Shown here in pieces: positions 16,373 through 24,874 of a DNA stretch of 40,616 nucleotides. The position numbers and the translations under genes were made by a program. The notes under the pieces are model-generated. The model searched no databases, was not told the origin of the DNA, and saw only the letters and a list, made by a program, of their open reading frames with translations. The first letter of the stretch is position 1. Every line of letters begins with the position of its first letter. The stretch comes from JBMNKL01 sp050261495 (lineage in GTDB: Bacteria > Bacillota > Clostridia > Acetivibrionales > DTU013): assembly GCA_050261495.1 (NCBI GenBank), contig JBLNDI010000086.1, positions 1-40,616 on the forward strand. The letters are read 5' to 3'.

Positions 16373-17011
16373 TCAACCGCCGTCCTGGCCGGATTCGTCC
16401 TCAGCCAGGTCCCGGAGAGCTTCCTTTATCGTACCGGTTGAGAAACCCCTGTAAATTAAAAATGACTGTGCTTTCCTGCGTACTTTTTCATCGCTCATTT
16501 CATATTTCCCGAATTTGCGCTTTACAAGGCTTCTGGCAACCGTGAGATCATCAACTTTCCAATCCTTGAGCACTTCATCCGCAATATCTTCGGAAATCCC
16601 TTTTAAAAGCAGTTGCCTTTTCATCATTTTTTTTGACTGTGGCTTCAGCTTTGCCCTGTCGTAAATATATTTCTGCGCATAAAGCTTGTTATTTATGTAT
16701 CCTATGGCTTTCAACTCATTAATGACCATTTCGATGCAGTTATTATCATAACCGCTTTCACGAAGCTTGTCCCGGACTTCTTTCTCCGTACGAAGCTTCA
16801 TAGTCAGGAACCTGATTGCCTTGTCCTTTGCCTCAAGAAAATTCAGCGTGTTTTTGATATAGTCAATTTTTTCCTCGGAAAGATCAAGATCATCATACAA
16901 ATTCATGGACAAAAAATTGCTTTCGGAAATAGTGAAAGCGAACTTTCCATCTATATAAACAGATAGCATGTCCCTGTTTTTCTTGTTTTTTTCAATAGAT
17001 GTTATTTTCAA
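16373..17011 (-). CDS. recX: Regulatory protein RecX
   Basis: RecX binds the RecA filament and modulates recombination. The roughly 212-residue protein is helical and basic, with the tandem three-helix repeats of the family (for example EKEVRDKLRESGYDN and RRKAQSFLIYRGFSTGTI). The start is uncertain. A TTG at 17011 has GGGGGTGG before it and gives MKITSIEKNKKN, resembling other RecX N termini; GTGs at 17023 and 17020 and a TTG at 17044 are alternatives. It immediately follows recA. Confidence 0.9.
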   Translation of the reverse strand: MKITSIEKNKKNRDMLSVYIDGKFAFTISESNFLSMNLYDDLDLSEEKIDYIKNTLNFLEAKDKAIRFLTMKLRTEKEVRDKLRESGYDNNCIEMVINELKAIGYINNKLYAQKYIYDRAKLKPQSKKMMKRQLLLKGISEDIADEVLKDWKVDDLTVARSLVKRKFGKYEMSDEKVRRKAQSFLIYRGFSTGTIKEALRDLAEDESGQDGG

Positions 17012-17055
17012 ATTATCCACCACCCCCGGTTCCGGACCCGGCAATTGGGGAAACG

Positions 17056-18102
17056 CTAAACGTCAAGTTCATCTTCGCCGTCGAATTCATTGGCATGGGC
17101 GCTCATGCTGTTTACAAACGCCTGGTTGAAGTTTTCCCTTATTTTCTTCTCTATTTCGGCTGTTATCTCAGGATTCTCCCGGAGGAACTGCTTGGCATTT
17201 TCCCTGCCCTGTCCGATTCTTTGATTGTTATATGAAAACCACGCTCCGCTTTTATTCACAATGTCAAGATTGACGGCAACATCAAGAATGCTGCCTTCCT
17301 TCGATATCCCCTCACCGTAGATAATATCAAATTCGGCTTCCTTGAACGGAGGAGCCACCTTGTTTTTGACCACTTTAACCCTGGTCCTGCTTCCGATGAC
17401 TTCGGTTCCTTGCTTCAGCGTTTCCACCCTTCGCACGTCCAGCCTCACCGAGGAGTAAAATTTAAGAGCCCTTCCCCCGGGTGTGACTTCAGGATTTCCA
17501 AACATTATGCCGACCTTTTCCCTCAACTGGTTTATAAAAATGGCGGTTGTTTTTGACTTGCTTATCACACCTGCAAGCTTCCTCAAGGCTTGCGACATCA
17601 GCCTTGCCTGAAGGCCTACATGGGAATCGCCCATTTCTCCGTCTATTTCGGCTTTCGGTACCAGCGCGGCAACTGAATCGACGACTATTACATCAATCGC
17701 ACCGCTGCGCACAAGGGCTTCTGCTATTTCAAGGGCCTGCTCGCCTGTGTCCGGCTGGGATACAATAAGATTGTCGATATCAACGCCTATCTTCTTGGCA
17801 TAGATCGGGTCCAGCGCGTGCTCCGCATCAATAAACGCGGCATCGCCGCCTGCTTTCTGCGCCTCCGCTATGATCTGCAGAGCAACCGTCGTCTTGCCTG
17901 AAGATTCGGGTCCAAAGATTTCAACTATCCTCCCCCTGGGCACTCCCCCGACTCCAAGCGCTATGTCAAGACCAATAGCGCCGGTGGGTATTGTTTCCAC
18001 GTTCATGTTTATATTTTCTCCCAGCTTCATAACCGCGCCTTTGCCAAATTGTTTCTCTATCTGGCCAAGCGCCATTTCCAACGCTTTTTTCTTATCCATC
18101 AT
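17056..18102 (-). CDS. recA: Recombinase A
   Basis: RecA forms filaments on single-stranded DNA, catalyses strand exchange and triggers LexA self-cleavage. The 348-residue protein begins MMDKKKALEMALGQIEKQFG and has Walker A GPESSGKTT at about 64-72, the VDSVAAL Walker B strand, and the acidic C-terminal tail typical of RecA. The ATG at 18102 is preferred over earlier in-frame starts because AAGGAGGT lies nine bases before it. It has its own strong promoter and an SOS box, so it is induced by DNA damage despite lying in the cinA-recA-recX series. Confidence 0.99.
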   Translation of the reverse strand: MMDKKKALEMALGQIEKQFGKGAVMKLGENINMNVETIPTGAIGLDIALGVGGVPRGRIVEIFGPESSGKTTVALQIIAEAQKAGGDAAFIDAEHALDPIYAKKIGVDIDNLIVSQPDTGEQALEIAEALVRSGAIDVIVVDSVAALVPKAEIDGEMGDSHVGLQARLMSQALRKLAGVISKSKTTAIFINQLREKVGIMFGNPEVTPGGRALKFYSSVRLDVRRVETLKQGTEVIGSRTRVKVVKNKVAPPFKEAEFDIIYGEGISKEGSILDVAVNLDIVNKSGAWFSYNNQRIGQGRENAKQFLRENPEITAEIEKKIRENFNQAFVNSMSAHANEFDGEDELDV

Positions 18103-18130
18103 TACGGGCAGACCTCCTTGAGTGCATATT

Positions 18131-18144
18131 CGAACACTTGTTCT
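18131..18144 (-). promoter_or_regulatory. LexA (SOS) box upstream of recA
   Basis: CGAACACTTGTTCT matches the Gram-positive LexA/DinR box CGAAC-N4-GTTCG apart from the final base. It lies between the -10 element and the ribosome binding site of recA, where LexA would block initiation. Confidence 0.88.
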
Positions 18145-18150
18145 TAGCAA

Positions 18151-18179
18151 ATTATATATCATTTCTACAAAAGAGTCAA
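18151..18179 (-). promoter_or_regulatory. Sigma-A promoter of recA
   Basis: The minus strand has TTGACT (-35, 18174-18179), exactly 17 bases, then a perfect TATAAT (-10, 18151-18156). The SOS box starts seven bases further downstream. Confidence 0.85.
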
Positions 18180-18290
18180 TAATAAAATTACATTTATTTA
18201 CAATCTTAACGCCGGGATATCTTTCACATGCTTGGTTTCACGGAAATTATTCCGGAAATGAAAGGCCGGTTCTTAAAACTCGCCGTCTTT

Positions 18291-19559
18291 TCAACTCCCG
18301 TTTTTCGGAACCTGCCCGTTCTGTTCCCGGGCTAAAAGATACCTTCTGAGCATATCAAATGCATTCAGGCATGTGACATTCCTGATCCTGGTCCTGCTGC
18401 CCCATAATTCGAGCTTTTTGGCTTCAACGCCTTTATTGTGGGCAATTGCCACGAAAACAAGTCCCACGGGCTTTTCTGTGGTTCCGCCTCCGGGACCGGC
18501 AATTCCCGTTATGGCAATACCAATATCAGATGAAGATACTTTTCTTATACCTTCCGCCATTTCCTTCGCGGTTTGTTCGCTTACGGCGCCGTACTGTTCA
18601 AGGGTCTCCCGCTTGACGCCAAGTTCTTCCATCTTGGAACGATTGCTGTATGTCACTATCGCCCTGTCAAATACCGCCGATATGCCGGGAATTTCAGTAA
18701 GCCTTGAGGCAAAAAGCCCGCCTGTGCACGATTCGGCAACAGACAGCGTCAAACCGCTCTCCATGAGAAGCTTTGCAGCTACCTCGTCAAGACTGCTGTT
18801 ATCGCGGCTGTAAACCTTGTCCCCCAGCCTGCGGCATATTTCATTTTCCACCGGCGCAATCAAATCCTCCGTTGCGTCGTTCTTTTCATACCTGGCCGTG
18901 ATTCTTAGCGTTACTTCTCCTTCCTTTGCATAGGGCGCAATCGTGGGGTTGGACTGGCTTTCTATAATATCCATGAGCATTTCTTCCATCGCAGACTCGC
19001 CAATCCCGAAAATCCTGATAAACCTTGATTCCAGCCTGTATTCCGATCGTTCGGCGAAAAAGGGAATGACGCTTTCTTCAAACATCGGCTTCATCTCGGA
19101 CGGAGGACCCGGCAGCATTACTATAAACTTTCCTTCGTTTTCAATAATGCAGCCCGGGGCAGTGCCGTTCTTGTTCCTTATGGGAATGCATCCTTCCGGT
19201 AAATATGCTTGTTTTATATTGTTTGGGGGCATTTTCCCCGAACGCCTGCTGAAAAATTCCGTCATTTTATCAAGGGTTTCCTGGTCCAGCACAAGCTTCC
19301 TGCCTATAGCCGCAGCGACGGTTTCCTTTGTTAAATCGTCCTTCGTCGGTCCCAGGCCGCCGGTTATTATTACCACATCGGATCTCGACAGGGCAAGATC
19401 CAGGCATTGCCTGAGCCTGTCGGGATTGTCGCCGACGACGTCGTGATAATATACGCCGATGCCGATATCGGGCAATCTTGATGATATATACTGGGCATTG
19501 GTGTTTGTTATTTGTCCCATGAGCAGTTCCGTTCCGACTGCCAGTATCTCCGCTTTCAA
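18291..19559 (-). CDS. cinA: CinA-family protein (competence/damage-inducible, NMN deamidase type)
   Basis: CinA proteins combine an N-terminal molybdopterin-binding-like domain, which in studied homologues has ADP-ribose pyrophosphatase activity, with a C-terminal PncC domain that deamidates NMN for pyridine-nucleotide recycling. Both are present here: ILAVGTELLMGQITNTNA at the start with GGLGPTKDDLT, and the amidase part with SVAESCTGGLFASRL and TGIAGPGGGTTEKPVG. The 422-residue length is typical of the two-domain form. The start is TTG with GGGAGATG upstream. The cinA-recA order is conserved in Firmicutes. It is divergent from the MoxR operon. Confidence 0.95.
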   Translation of the reverse strand: MKAEILAVGTELLMGQITNTNAQYISSRLPDIGIGVYYHDVVGDNPDRLRQCLDLALSRSDVVIITGGLGPTKDDLTKETVAAAIGRKLVLDQETLDKMTEFFSRRSGKMPPNNIKQAYLPEGCIPIRNKNGTAPGCIIENEGKFIVMLPGPPSEMKPMFEESVIPFFAERSEYRLESRFIRIFGIGESAMEEMLMDIIESQSNPTIAPYAKEGEVTLRITARYEKNDATEDLIAPVENEICRRLGDKVYSRDNSSLDEVAAKLLMESGLTLSVAESCTGGLFASRLTEIPGISAVFDRAIVTYSNRSKMEELGVKRETLEQYGAVSEQTAKEMAEGIRKVSSSDIGIAITGIAGPGGGTTEKPVGLVFVAIAHNKGVEAKKLELWGSRTRIRNVTCLNAFDMLRRYLLAREQNGQVPKNGS

Positions 19560-19642
19560 TTGTCAATCATCTCCCAACCGGGCATATAAAGATCGTGCGA
19601 ACCACAACCGGCATGCGGTTTTCGTTCTTTTGCACATATTAC

Positions 19643-19648
19643 ATTATA
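19643..19648 (-). promoter_or_regulatory. Putative -10 element for cinA
   Basis: A perfect TATAAT, preceded by TGG, lies on the minus strand in the 198-base divergent gap, about 85 bases before the cinA start. No convincing -35 is found at 16-18 bases, so this is only a candidate. Confidence 0.4.
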
Positions 19649-19757
19649 CCAAAAAAGAATAAGAAAAAACGACAACTGGACAAAAAAAACTACTTCTTTT
19701 ATTGCACGGCAAAATATAAAATTAAAATATCAATTGAACCGGGGAGGTGCCTCATCC

Positions 19758-20699
19758 ATGAATGATTCCGCCGGAATCCTCAAGAGCATTATAAGCAATG
19801 TGGAGAATGTAATTGTCGGCAAACGCCATGCTATAGAGCTTGCCGTGATATCACTCGTCTGCCGGGGCCATGTCCTGATCGAAGACGTGCCGGGCGTCGG
19901 CAAAACAAGCCTCGTATCGGCGCTGGCGAAATCGATAAACGCTTCTTTCAAAAGGGTACAGTTTACACCTGACATATTGCCGTCCGACATAACCGGCTTT
20001 TCAGTTTACAATCAAAAAACCTGCGAGTTTGAATACCGTCCGGGAGCAATAATGAGCCAGATCATACTGGCCGATGAAATAAACCGTACGACGCCAAAAA
20101 CGCAGGCCAGCCTTCTTGAAGTCATGGAAGAATACCAGGTAACTGTTGACGGCGTTACATATAAAGTCCCCCAGCCTTTTATGGTGCTTGCAACGCAAAA
20201 TCCCGTTGAATACCTGGGAACCTATCCGCTGCCTGAAGCCCAGATTGACCGTTTCTTCATGAAAATTTCAATAGGCTATCCCACAAATGCCGAGGAAAGC
20301 TATATAATCACCAGGTTCCAGTATTCCGACCCCCTCGACAAGCTGCTTCCTGTTGCCGAAAGCAGCGATATTCTCGCCTTGCAGGAAGAAATAAAAAACG
20401 TGCATGTTGACAAATCACTTAATAATTATATAGTTGAAATCGTCTCCCAGACCAGGAAGCATCCCGATGTTATACTCGGTTCAAGTCCAAGGGGCTCCCT
20501 ATCCCTATTCCGGGCTTCCCAGGCATGGGCTTTTTATAGCGGGAGAGATTACGTCCTGCCTGATGATATCAAGAAAATGGTCTTTCCTGTTCTTTCCCAC
20601 AGGTTGATATTAAGGCAGGAAGCAAAACTGAAGAAAGTAAGCCCTGATGAAATACTGGATTCAATAGTAAGGAAAATCAATGTCCCGGTGGTGGGCTAG
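19758..20699 (+). CDS. MoxR-family AAA+ ATPase
   Basis: MoxR ATPases act as chaperones that mature or activate partner proteins, often with von Willebrand-type or DUF58 proteins. The 313-residue protein has Walker A DVPGVGKTSL, Walker B ILADEINRTTPKTQASLLEV, the sensor strand LATQNPVEYLGTYPLPEAQ and a C-terminal lid domain. I chose the ATG at 19758 because GGGGAGGTG lies eight bases upstream; the TTG 24 bases earlier overlaps that site. It is first in a three-gene plus-strand operon with DUF58 and transglutaminase proteins, a widespread arrangement. The substrate is unknown. Confidence 0.95.
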   Translation: MNDSAGILKSIISNVENVIVGKRHAIELAVISLVCRGHVLIEDVPGVGKTSLVSALAKSINASFKRVQFTPDILPSDITGFSVYNQKTCEFEYRPGAIMSQIILADEINRTTPKTQASLLEVMEEYQVTVDGVTYKVPQPFMVLATQNPVEYLGTYPLPEAQIDRFFMKISIGYPTNAEESYIITRFQYSDPLDKLLPVAESSDILALQEEIKNVHVDKSLNNYIVEIVSQTRKHPDVILGSSPRGSLSLFRASQAWAFYSGRDYVLPDDIKKMVFPVLSHRLILRQEAKLKKVSPDEILDSIVRKINVPVVG

Positions 20700-20700
20700 A

Positions 20701-21906
20701 ATGAAAAAAAGCAGAATATTGTATATTTGCCTTTTCATATCCGCATTGGCATTTCCGTACTTTTACGGCGGCAAAATGCCGTATATGCTGCTGTATACCG
20801 TACTAATGATTCCGGTTGTTTCAATTGCATATTCCTTCGTTATTTATCTGCGTTTCAAATACGGCCAGGAATTGGACAAGAAGTTTATCACGAAATGTGA
20901 TAAGGTAAACTTTATATTCAGCATCAACAACGAAGATTTTTTCATTTATCCGTACATGGCCGTGTCGTTTTACGGCGCCGAAACGATATTTGAAAACCAG
21001 TTCCAGGTGAAAAAATTCTCGCTGCCGCCGTTTTCCGGCAAGAGCTTTGCCTTTGAACTCCAATGCAATTACAGGGGGAGTTACGAAATCGGGATAAATT
21101 CAATCGAAATAGAAGACTTTTTCGGGTTGGTAAAATTCAGGTACAACGTTTTCGAGCCGAAACAGGTGACGGTCTATCCGAGAATAATATACCTGGACAG
21201 ATTCCGGCTGAAAACCGATTTCATGTCGGAGACTCATTCGATCCTGGATTCAAGGGATGAAGACATGATTACGGTCAGCGACGTAAGGAAATATCAATAC
21301 GGCGACGGGCTTAAAAGAGTGCATTGGAAGCTCACTGCAAAAACGGGTGAGATAATGGTTAAAAAATTTCAAAGCACATCACAAACCAATGTATTGATGC
21401 TGCTTGATTTGCAAAAAAACCCTTTCTCAGCCGGTGAAAACATCGTGCTTGAAGACTGTGTCATTGAATCCGTGGTTGCTGTTTTGTATTATTGTCTGAA
21501 CAAATGGATACCGGTCAACCTGGTATATTATTACGACGGGCTTCATAATATCAATGCCAGGAATCATTTGTCGTTCAACGAAATATTCGAACTGCTGGCA
21601 AAAGTCAAGTTCAAAGAATCCGTGCCCGTGAAAGACCTGCTGGAAATTTACACGAATAATTTATTAACCAAAACAAACATACTGATATTAACATCAAACC
21701 TGGATTACGAGCTTTACGACCAGGTTTACAAAACCGCGAACTCGGGTTATGACGTCGGCATAATCTATACATCCCCTGAAAAGCTTACCGGCGTAAAGAA
21801 CCCGGAAGTTGAGAATATTCTGACCTTCCTGCCGGAAATAGGCGTGGATGTTTACAGGATAGACATCGGGGACGATATAAAGAAGGTCCTTGAACGTCGG
21901 AGATAG
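20701..21906 (+). CDS. DUF58 domain-containing membrane protein
   Basis: DUF58 proteins carry a von Willebrand A-like fold and are regular partners of MoxR ATPases. The 401-residue protein has two N-terminal hydrophobic segments (ILYICLFISALAFPYFYG and YTVLMIPVVSIAYSFVIYL) followed by a soluble part with the family signature VRKYQYGDGLKRVHWKLTAK. The ATG is one base after the moxR stop and the ribosome binding site GGTGG lies in the moxR end, so translation is coupled. Its biochemical role is not established. Confidence 0.9.
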   Translation: MKKSRILYICLFISALAFPYFYGGKMPYMLLYTVLMIPVVSIAYSFVIYLRFKYGQELDKKFITKCDKVNFIFSINNEDFFIYPYMAVSFYGAETIFENQFQVKKFSLPPFSGKSFAFELQCNYRGSYEIGINSIEIEDFFGLVKFRYNVFEPKQVTVYPRIIYLDRFRLKTDFMSETHSILDSRDEDMITVSDVRKYQYGDGLKRVHWKLTAKTGEIMVKKFQSTSQTNVLMLLDLQKNPFSAGENIVLEDCVIESVVAVLYYCLNKWIPVNLVYYYDGLHNINARNHLSFNEIFELLAKVKFKESVPVKDLLEIYTNNLLTKTNILILTSNLDYELYDQVYKTANSGYDVGIIYTSPEKLTGVKNPEVENILTFLPEIGVDVYRIDIGDDIKKVLERRR

Positions 21907-21915
21907 GAGGCAAAC

Positions 21916-24279
21916 ATGAAAATAAAAAGCATGCCCGGCAAAATACCCGATATATTGCTTGCGCAGCTGGTTGCATTCAGCCTTGTCTATGCCCTTGAAT
22001 CCGCGCTTGCGCTGAAATACCCACTAATTTATATGGCCGCTTGCATATTCATCCTGGTTTTTATGTTTTGCATAATGTTTTTCAGCAAAAAAACCTCAAT
22101 CGCATCGTTTTCATTAATTGGAACTGCATTAACGGCTTTTGCCGCCTACATCCTCCGTAAATACGATTTCAATGAAATATGGACATTCATTGATGAATAT
22201 TATTCTTGGCTTCGGCAATACATGTTGTACCATGACCTGCCCCACCCATTATTTGGGCTGATTACAATGATGGCGTTATGTATCGCGGCGTCAGCTTTCT
22301 CATATTATTTCATTGTTAAAAAATTCAACTTTATCGTAGTCTTGATTTCCGGGATGGCCATTTTCGTGGTGCAATGGATATATGAACTGGCAACCGGTTT
22401 GACGCCGTTTTACTTATTCCTGGCGGCAATGCTTAATGCATACCTCAGGCAGGTTTATATTATAAAATCTTCAGGGGAACCGAATGAATACGCGGGAAAT
22501 GCACCAATATCCATTTGGGGTTTTCCTGTCAGTCTTATTATATTTGGCCTTTCCCTGTCATTTAATGCCAGCGATAAACCTATCCAATGGGAATGGCTCG
22601 ACAGGAAGATTGCTTCAGCGTATAACTACCTGGTAAAGAATTTTGACTATGAATCCTTTGATTACTTTTCCCTGTCCGCCTCATCGGGATTCGGCGGCAT
22701 GGACGGCCAACTGGGCGGCAAGGTACGTCTTGACAGGACAAATGTGCTTTATGTGACCAGCGGTAAAAGGATTTATTTAAAAGGAGCGTCAATGGACGAA
22801 TATACCGGGAAAAACTGGACCGGCGGAATACCAAGCTTTAAACCCGCAGGCGATTATTATAGCGCAGTTTTTGACGATTACGGGGAAATGATGCAGGGTA
22901 TGAAATTGCTTTCCGGAGATGATGATTTCCTTGAGAAATATTTCGAACCCAATCCTGTCACCGTGACGTTCCTTAATTTATGGACAAAATCGATATTCAT
23001 GCCTTACGGAGCTTATGAATTCAACCCCGTATCGGGCGGGTTTTCAGGATTCCTGAGCGATACCGGCGACTTTTCCTCGGAGAAACGGTTGGGCAAAGGC
23101 TTTAAATATGCACTGGAAACGTATAGTCCAAGGCTGGGAGATAAAGAATTTGAAGATTTGCTGCGCAAAAGCAAAAGAGGGTTTTACAAGGAATGTCTTG
23201 ACCGAATCTATGGTTCATCTCCCGAAACAGAGGATACTTACGAGGTAATAATAAAACTAAGTGAAAAAAGCGTGCAAATTTATGAAAGATACCTCAGGTT
23301 GCCGGAGAACCTGCCGCAGAGGGTAAAAGATTTGTCGTTGTCTCTAACCGCATCCAGGGAGAATAATTATGATAAGGCTAAAGCTATCGAGCAATACCTT
23401 GCTTCAAATTTCCCATACAATCTTGACGTCCGTTCGACCCCTAGGAACAGGGACTTTGTTGATTATTTCCTCTTCGACATGAAGGAAGGCTATTGCACAT
23501 ATTTCGCTTCGGCCATGACGGTTCTCGCGAGGTGCGCGGGATTGCCGGCAAGATACGTGGAAGGCTACATGCTTCCTTCCGAACCTCTCGAAGACAACCG
23601 GTCGGCATATATTGTCTCAAACATGCAAGCGCACGCCTGGGTTGAAATCTACCTGGAAGGGTACGGGTGGCTGCCTTTTGAGCCTACGCCTCCGTTCAGA
23701 ACCTCTTTCTACGAAACCCGTATTGTTAATGAAAACTTCAGCAGCAATTACGACGCCGCATATCAAGACTACGTGGATATGATGATGAGGCAGGCCGGCG
23801 GGCAAGACGGTTACACGGATACAGGCGGCATAACAACTACGGAAGACGGGCTTTCCGTCACGTTCCTGGTAATTATAGGTATTGGTATATTCATATTGCT
23901 ACCTGCAGCATTGCTGCTTGTCAACATGTTCAGGAGCAAGCTTTACTTTTACAGGATGATTAACCTTTCCATGAAGGAAAGCGTGACAAAACTTTATGAA
24001 TATTATGTAAAAATGCTCGACCTGGGCGGATATAGCTATTTCCCGGCGGAGACCCCGTCCCTGTATGCCGAAAGAATAGACTCAAACGTGTACTTCGGGC
24101 CGGTAAAGTTCAAGGCAATAACGGATGTTTTCCTTAAAGCCCGGTATAGCCTTCATGAGCCTTCGGAAAACGAAAAACAACTGGTTGCAAGTTTCAACCC
24201 GGAGTTTCAAAAAGCGGTAAAAGCTGACATGGGCAAGCTAAAGTATTTCGTGATGAAATACATCCTCGGCAGATTCTAA
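21916..24279 (+). CDS. TgpA-like transglutaminase-domain membrane protein
   Basis: At 787 residues this is a membrane protein with several N-terminal transmembrane helices (about residues 10-230), an extracytoplasmic region, a transglutaminase-like domain and a further helix near residue 660 followed by a cytoplasmic tail. The papain-like triad is visible: Cys in EGYCTYFASAMTVLARCAGL, His in QAHAWVEIYLEGYGWLPFEP, and the Asp/Glu after it. GAGG lies five bases before the ATG, ten bases after the DUF58 stop. A role in cell-surface protein modification or peptide handling is an inference from relatives. It converges with the ACT-domain gene across a tandem repeat. Confidence 0.93.
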   Translation: MKIKSMPGKIPDILLAQLVAFSLVYALESALALKYPLIYMAACIFILVFMFCIMFFSKKTSIASFSLIGTALTAFAAYILRKYDFNEIWTFIDEYYSWLRQYMLYHDLPHPLFGLITMMALCIAASAFSYYFIVKKFNFIVVLISGMAIFVVQWIYELATGLTPFYLFLAAMLNAYLRQVYIIKSSGEPNEYAGNAPISIWGFPVSLIIFGLSLSFNASDKPIQWEWLDRKIASAYNYLVKNFDYESFDYFSLSASSGFGGMDGQLGGKVRLDRTNVLYVTSGKRIYLKGASMDEYTGKNWTGGIPSFKPAGDYYSAVFDDYGEMMQGMKLLSGDDDFLEKYFEPNPVTVTFLNLWTKSIFMPYGAYEFNPVSGGFSGFLSDTGDFSSEKRLGKGFKYALETYSPRLGDKEFEDLLRKSKRGFYKECLDRIYGSSPETEDTYEVIIKLSEKSVQIYERYLRLPENLPQRVKDLSLSLTASRENNYDKAKAIEQYLASNFPYNLDVRSTPRNRDFVDYFLFDMKEGYCTYFASAMTVLARCAGLPARYVEGYMLPSEPLEDNRSAYIVSNMQAHAWVEIYLEGYGWLPFEPTPPFRTSFYETRIVNENFSSNYDAAYQDYVDMMMRQAGGQDGYTDTGGITTTEDGLSVTFLVIIGIGIFILLPAALLLVNMFRSKLYFYRMINLSMKESVTKLYEYYVKMLDLGGYSYFPAETPSLYAERIDSNVYFGPVKFKAITDVFLKARYSLHEPSENEKQLVASFNPEFQKAVKADMGKLKYFVMKYILGRF

Positions 24280-24290
24280 AGCATCATGAC

Positions 24291-24417
24291 TACGGACTCC
24301 AGCCTTCGCCTACCGGCTTCCGGGCCCTGGCTTCCAGCCTCAGGTCTCCGGCCTCTGTCTTCCGGCCTCCAACTTCCGGCTTTTGGCCCCTTCCTCCGGT
24401 TTCACTTAGAGTCCGTA
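24291..24417. repeat. 14-bp tandem repeat array flanked by an inverted repeat
   Basis: Six head-to-tail 14-base units run from 24297 to 24380 with an exact period and consensus CTCNNNCTTCCGGC. The fifth and sixth (CTCTGTCTTCCGGC, CTCCAACTTCCGGC) are nearly identical, and the outer ones are degenerate. A 9-bp inverted repeat, TACGGACTC (24291-24299) and GAGTCCGTA (24409-24417), brackets the array; its right arm lies within the last codons of the ACT-domain gene. The array occupies the gap between two convergent genes. Confidence 0.75.
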
Positions 24418-24837
24418 TACCTCATCCGGCGAAAGAACGCTTATGCTTTCCGCCTTTAAAGATTCAACCGCGCCGGCCTGGTTATCCACCTTCAGTATAA
24501 CCAACGCATCATCTTTCTTTTTGCTTACAAAAGCATACATGTATTCTATACCTATTTTCTCCCGTTCAAGAATAGCAAGAGCTCTGGCCAGGCCGCCTGG
24601 TTTATCCGGTACTCCTATCGCTATCACGCTCGCTGCACTCACGGTAAACCCATTGGTTTTCAGCACATCCAAAGCCTTTTCAGGGTTGTTTACAATAAGC
24701 CGCAGTATTCCGAAATCCGTGGTATCCGCAATCGATAAAGCGCTAATATTGATGTCGTTGTCGCCAAGTATCCTTGTCACTTCTGCAAGTCTTCCCGATT
24801 TGTTCTCGAGAAATACGGATATCTGTTTTACAAACAT
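24406..24837 (-). CDS. Tandem ACT-domain protein
   Basis: The 143-residue protein consists of two ACT domains, which bind amino acids and act as allosteric sensors. The first begins KQISVFLENKSGRLAEVTRIL and the second IAIGVPDKPGGLARALAIL. There is no attached enzyme. Such stand-alone double-ACT proteins are regularly encoded after phenylacetate-CoA-ligase-type genes in anaerobes, as here, so sensing an aromatic amino acid and adjusting the pathway is a reasonable inference. The start ATG has AGGAGGCGT upstream. It is last in the ior-paaK series. Confidence 0.9.
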   Translation of the reverse strand: MFVKQISVFLENKSGRLAEVTRILGDNDINISALSIADTTDFGILRLIVNNPEKALDVLKTNGFTVSAASVIAIGVPDKPGGLARALAILEREKIGIEYMYAFVSKKKDDALVILKVDNQAGAVESLKAESISVLSPDEVYGL

Positions 24838-24874
24838 GACATACGCCTCCTTATTAATATTCTAAAACAAAGGC

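Noticed and set aside
20501..21906. MoxR/DUF58/transglutaminase operon as a novel defence or secretion system
   Set aside because: This three-gene arrangement is widespread in bacteria, and nothing in the sequence here departs from it.
24300..24400. CRISPR-like array in the 14-bp repeat region
   Set aside because: The units are directly adjacent with no spacers and are far too short for CRISPR repeats; no cas gene is present.
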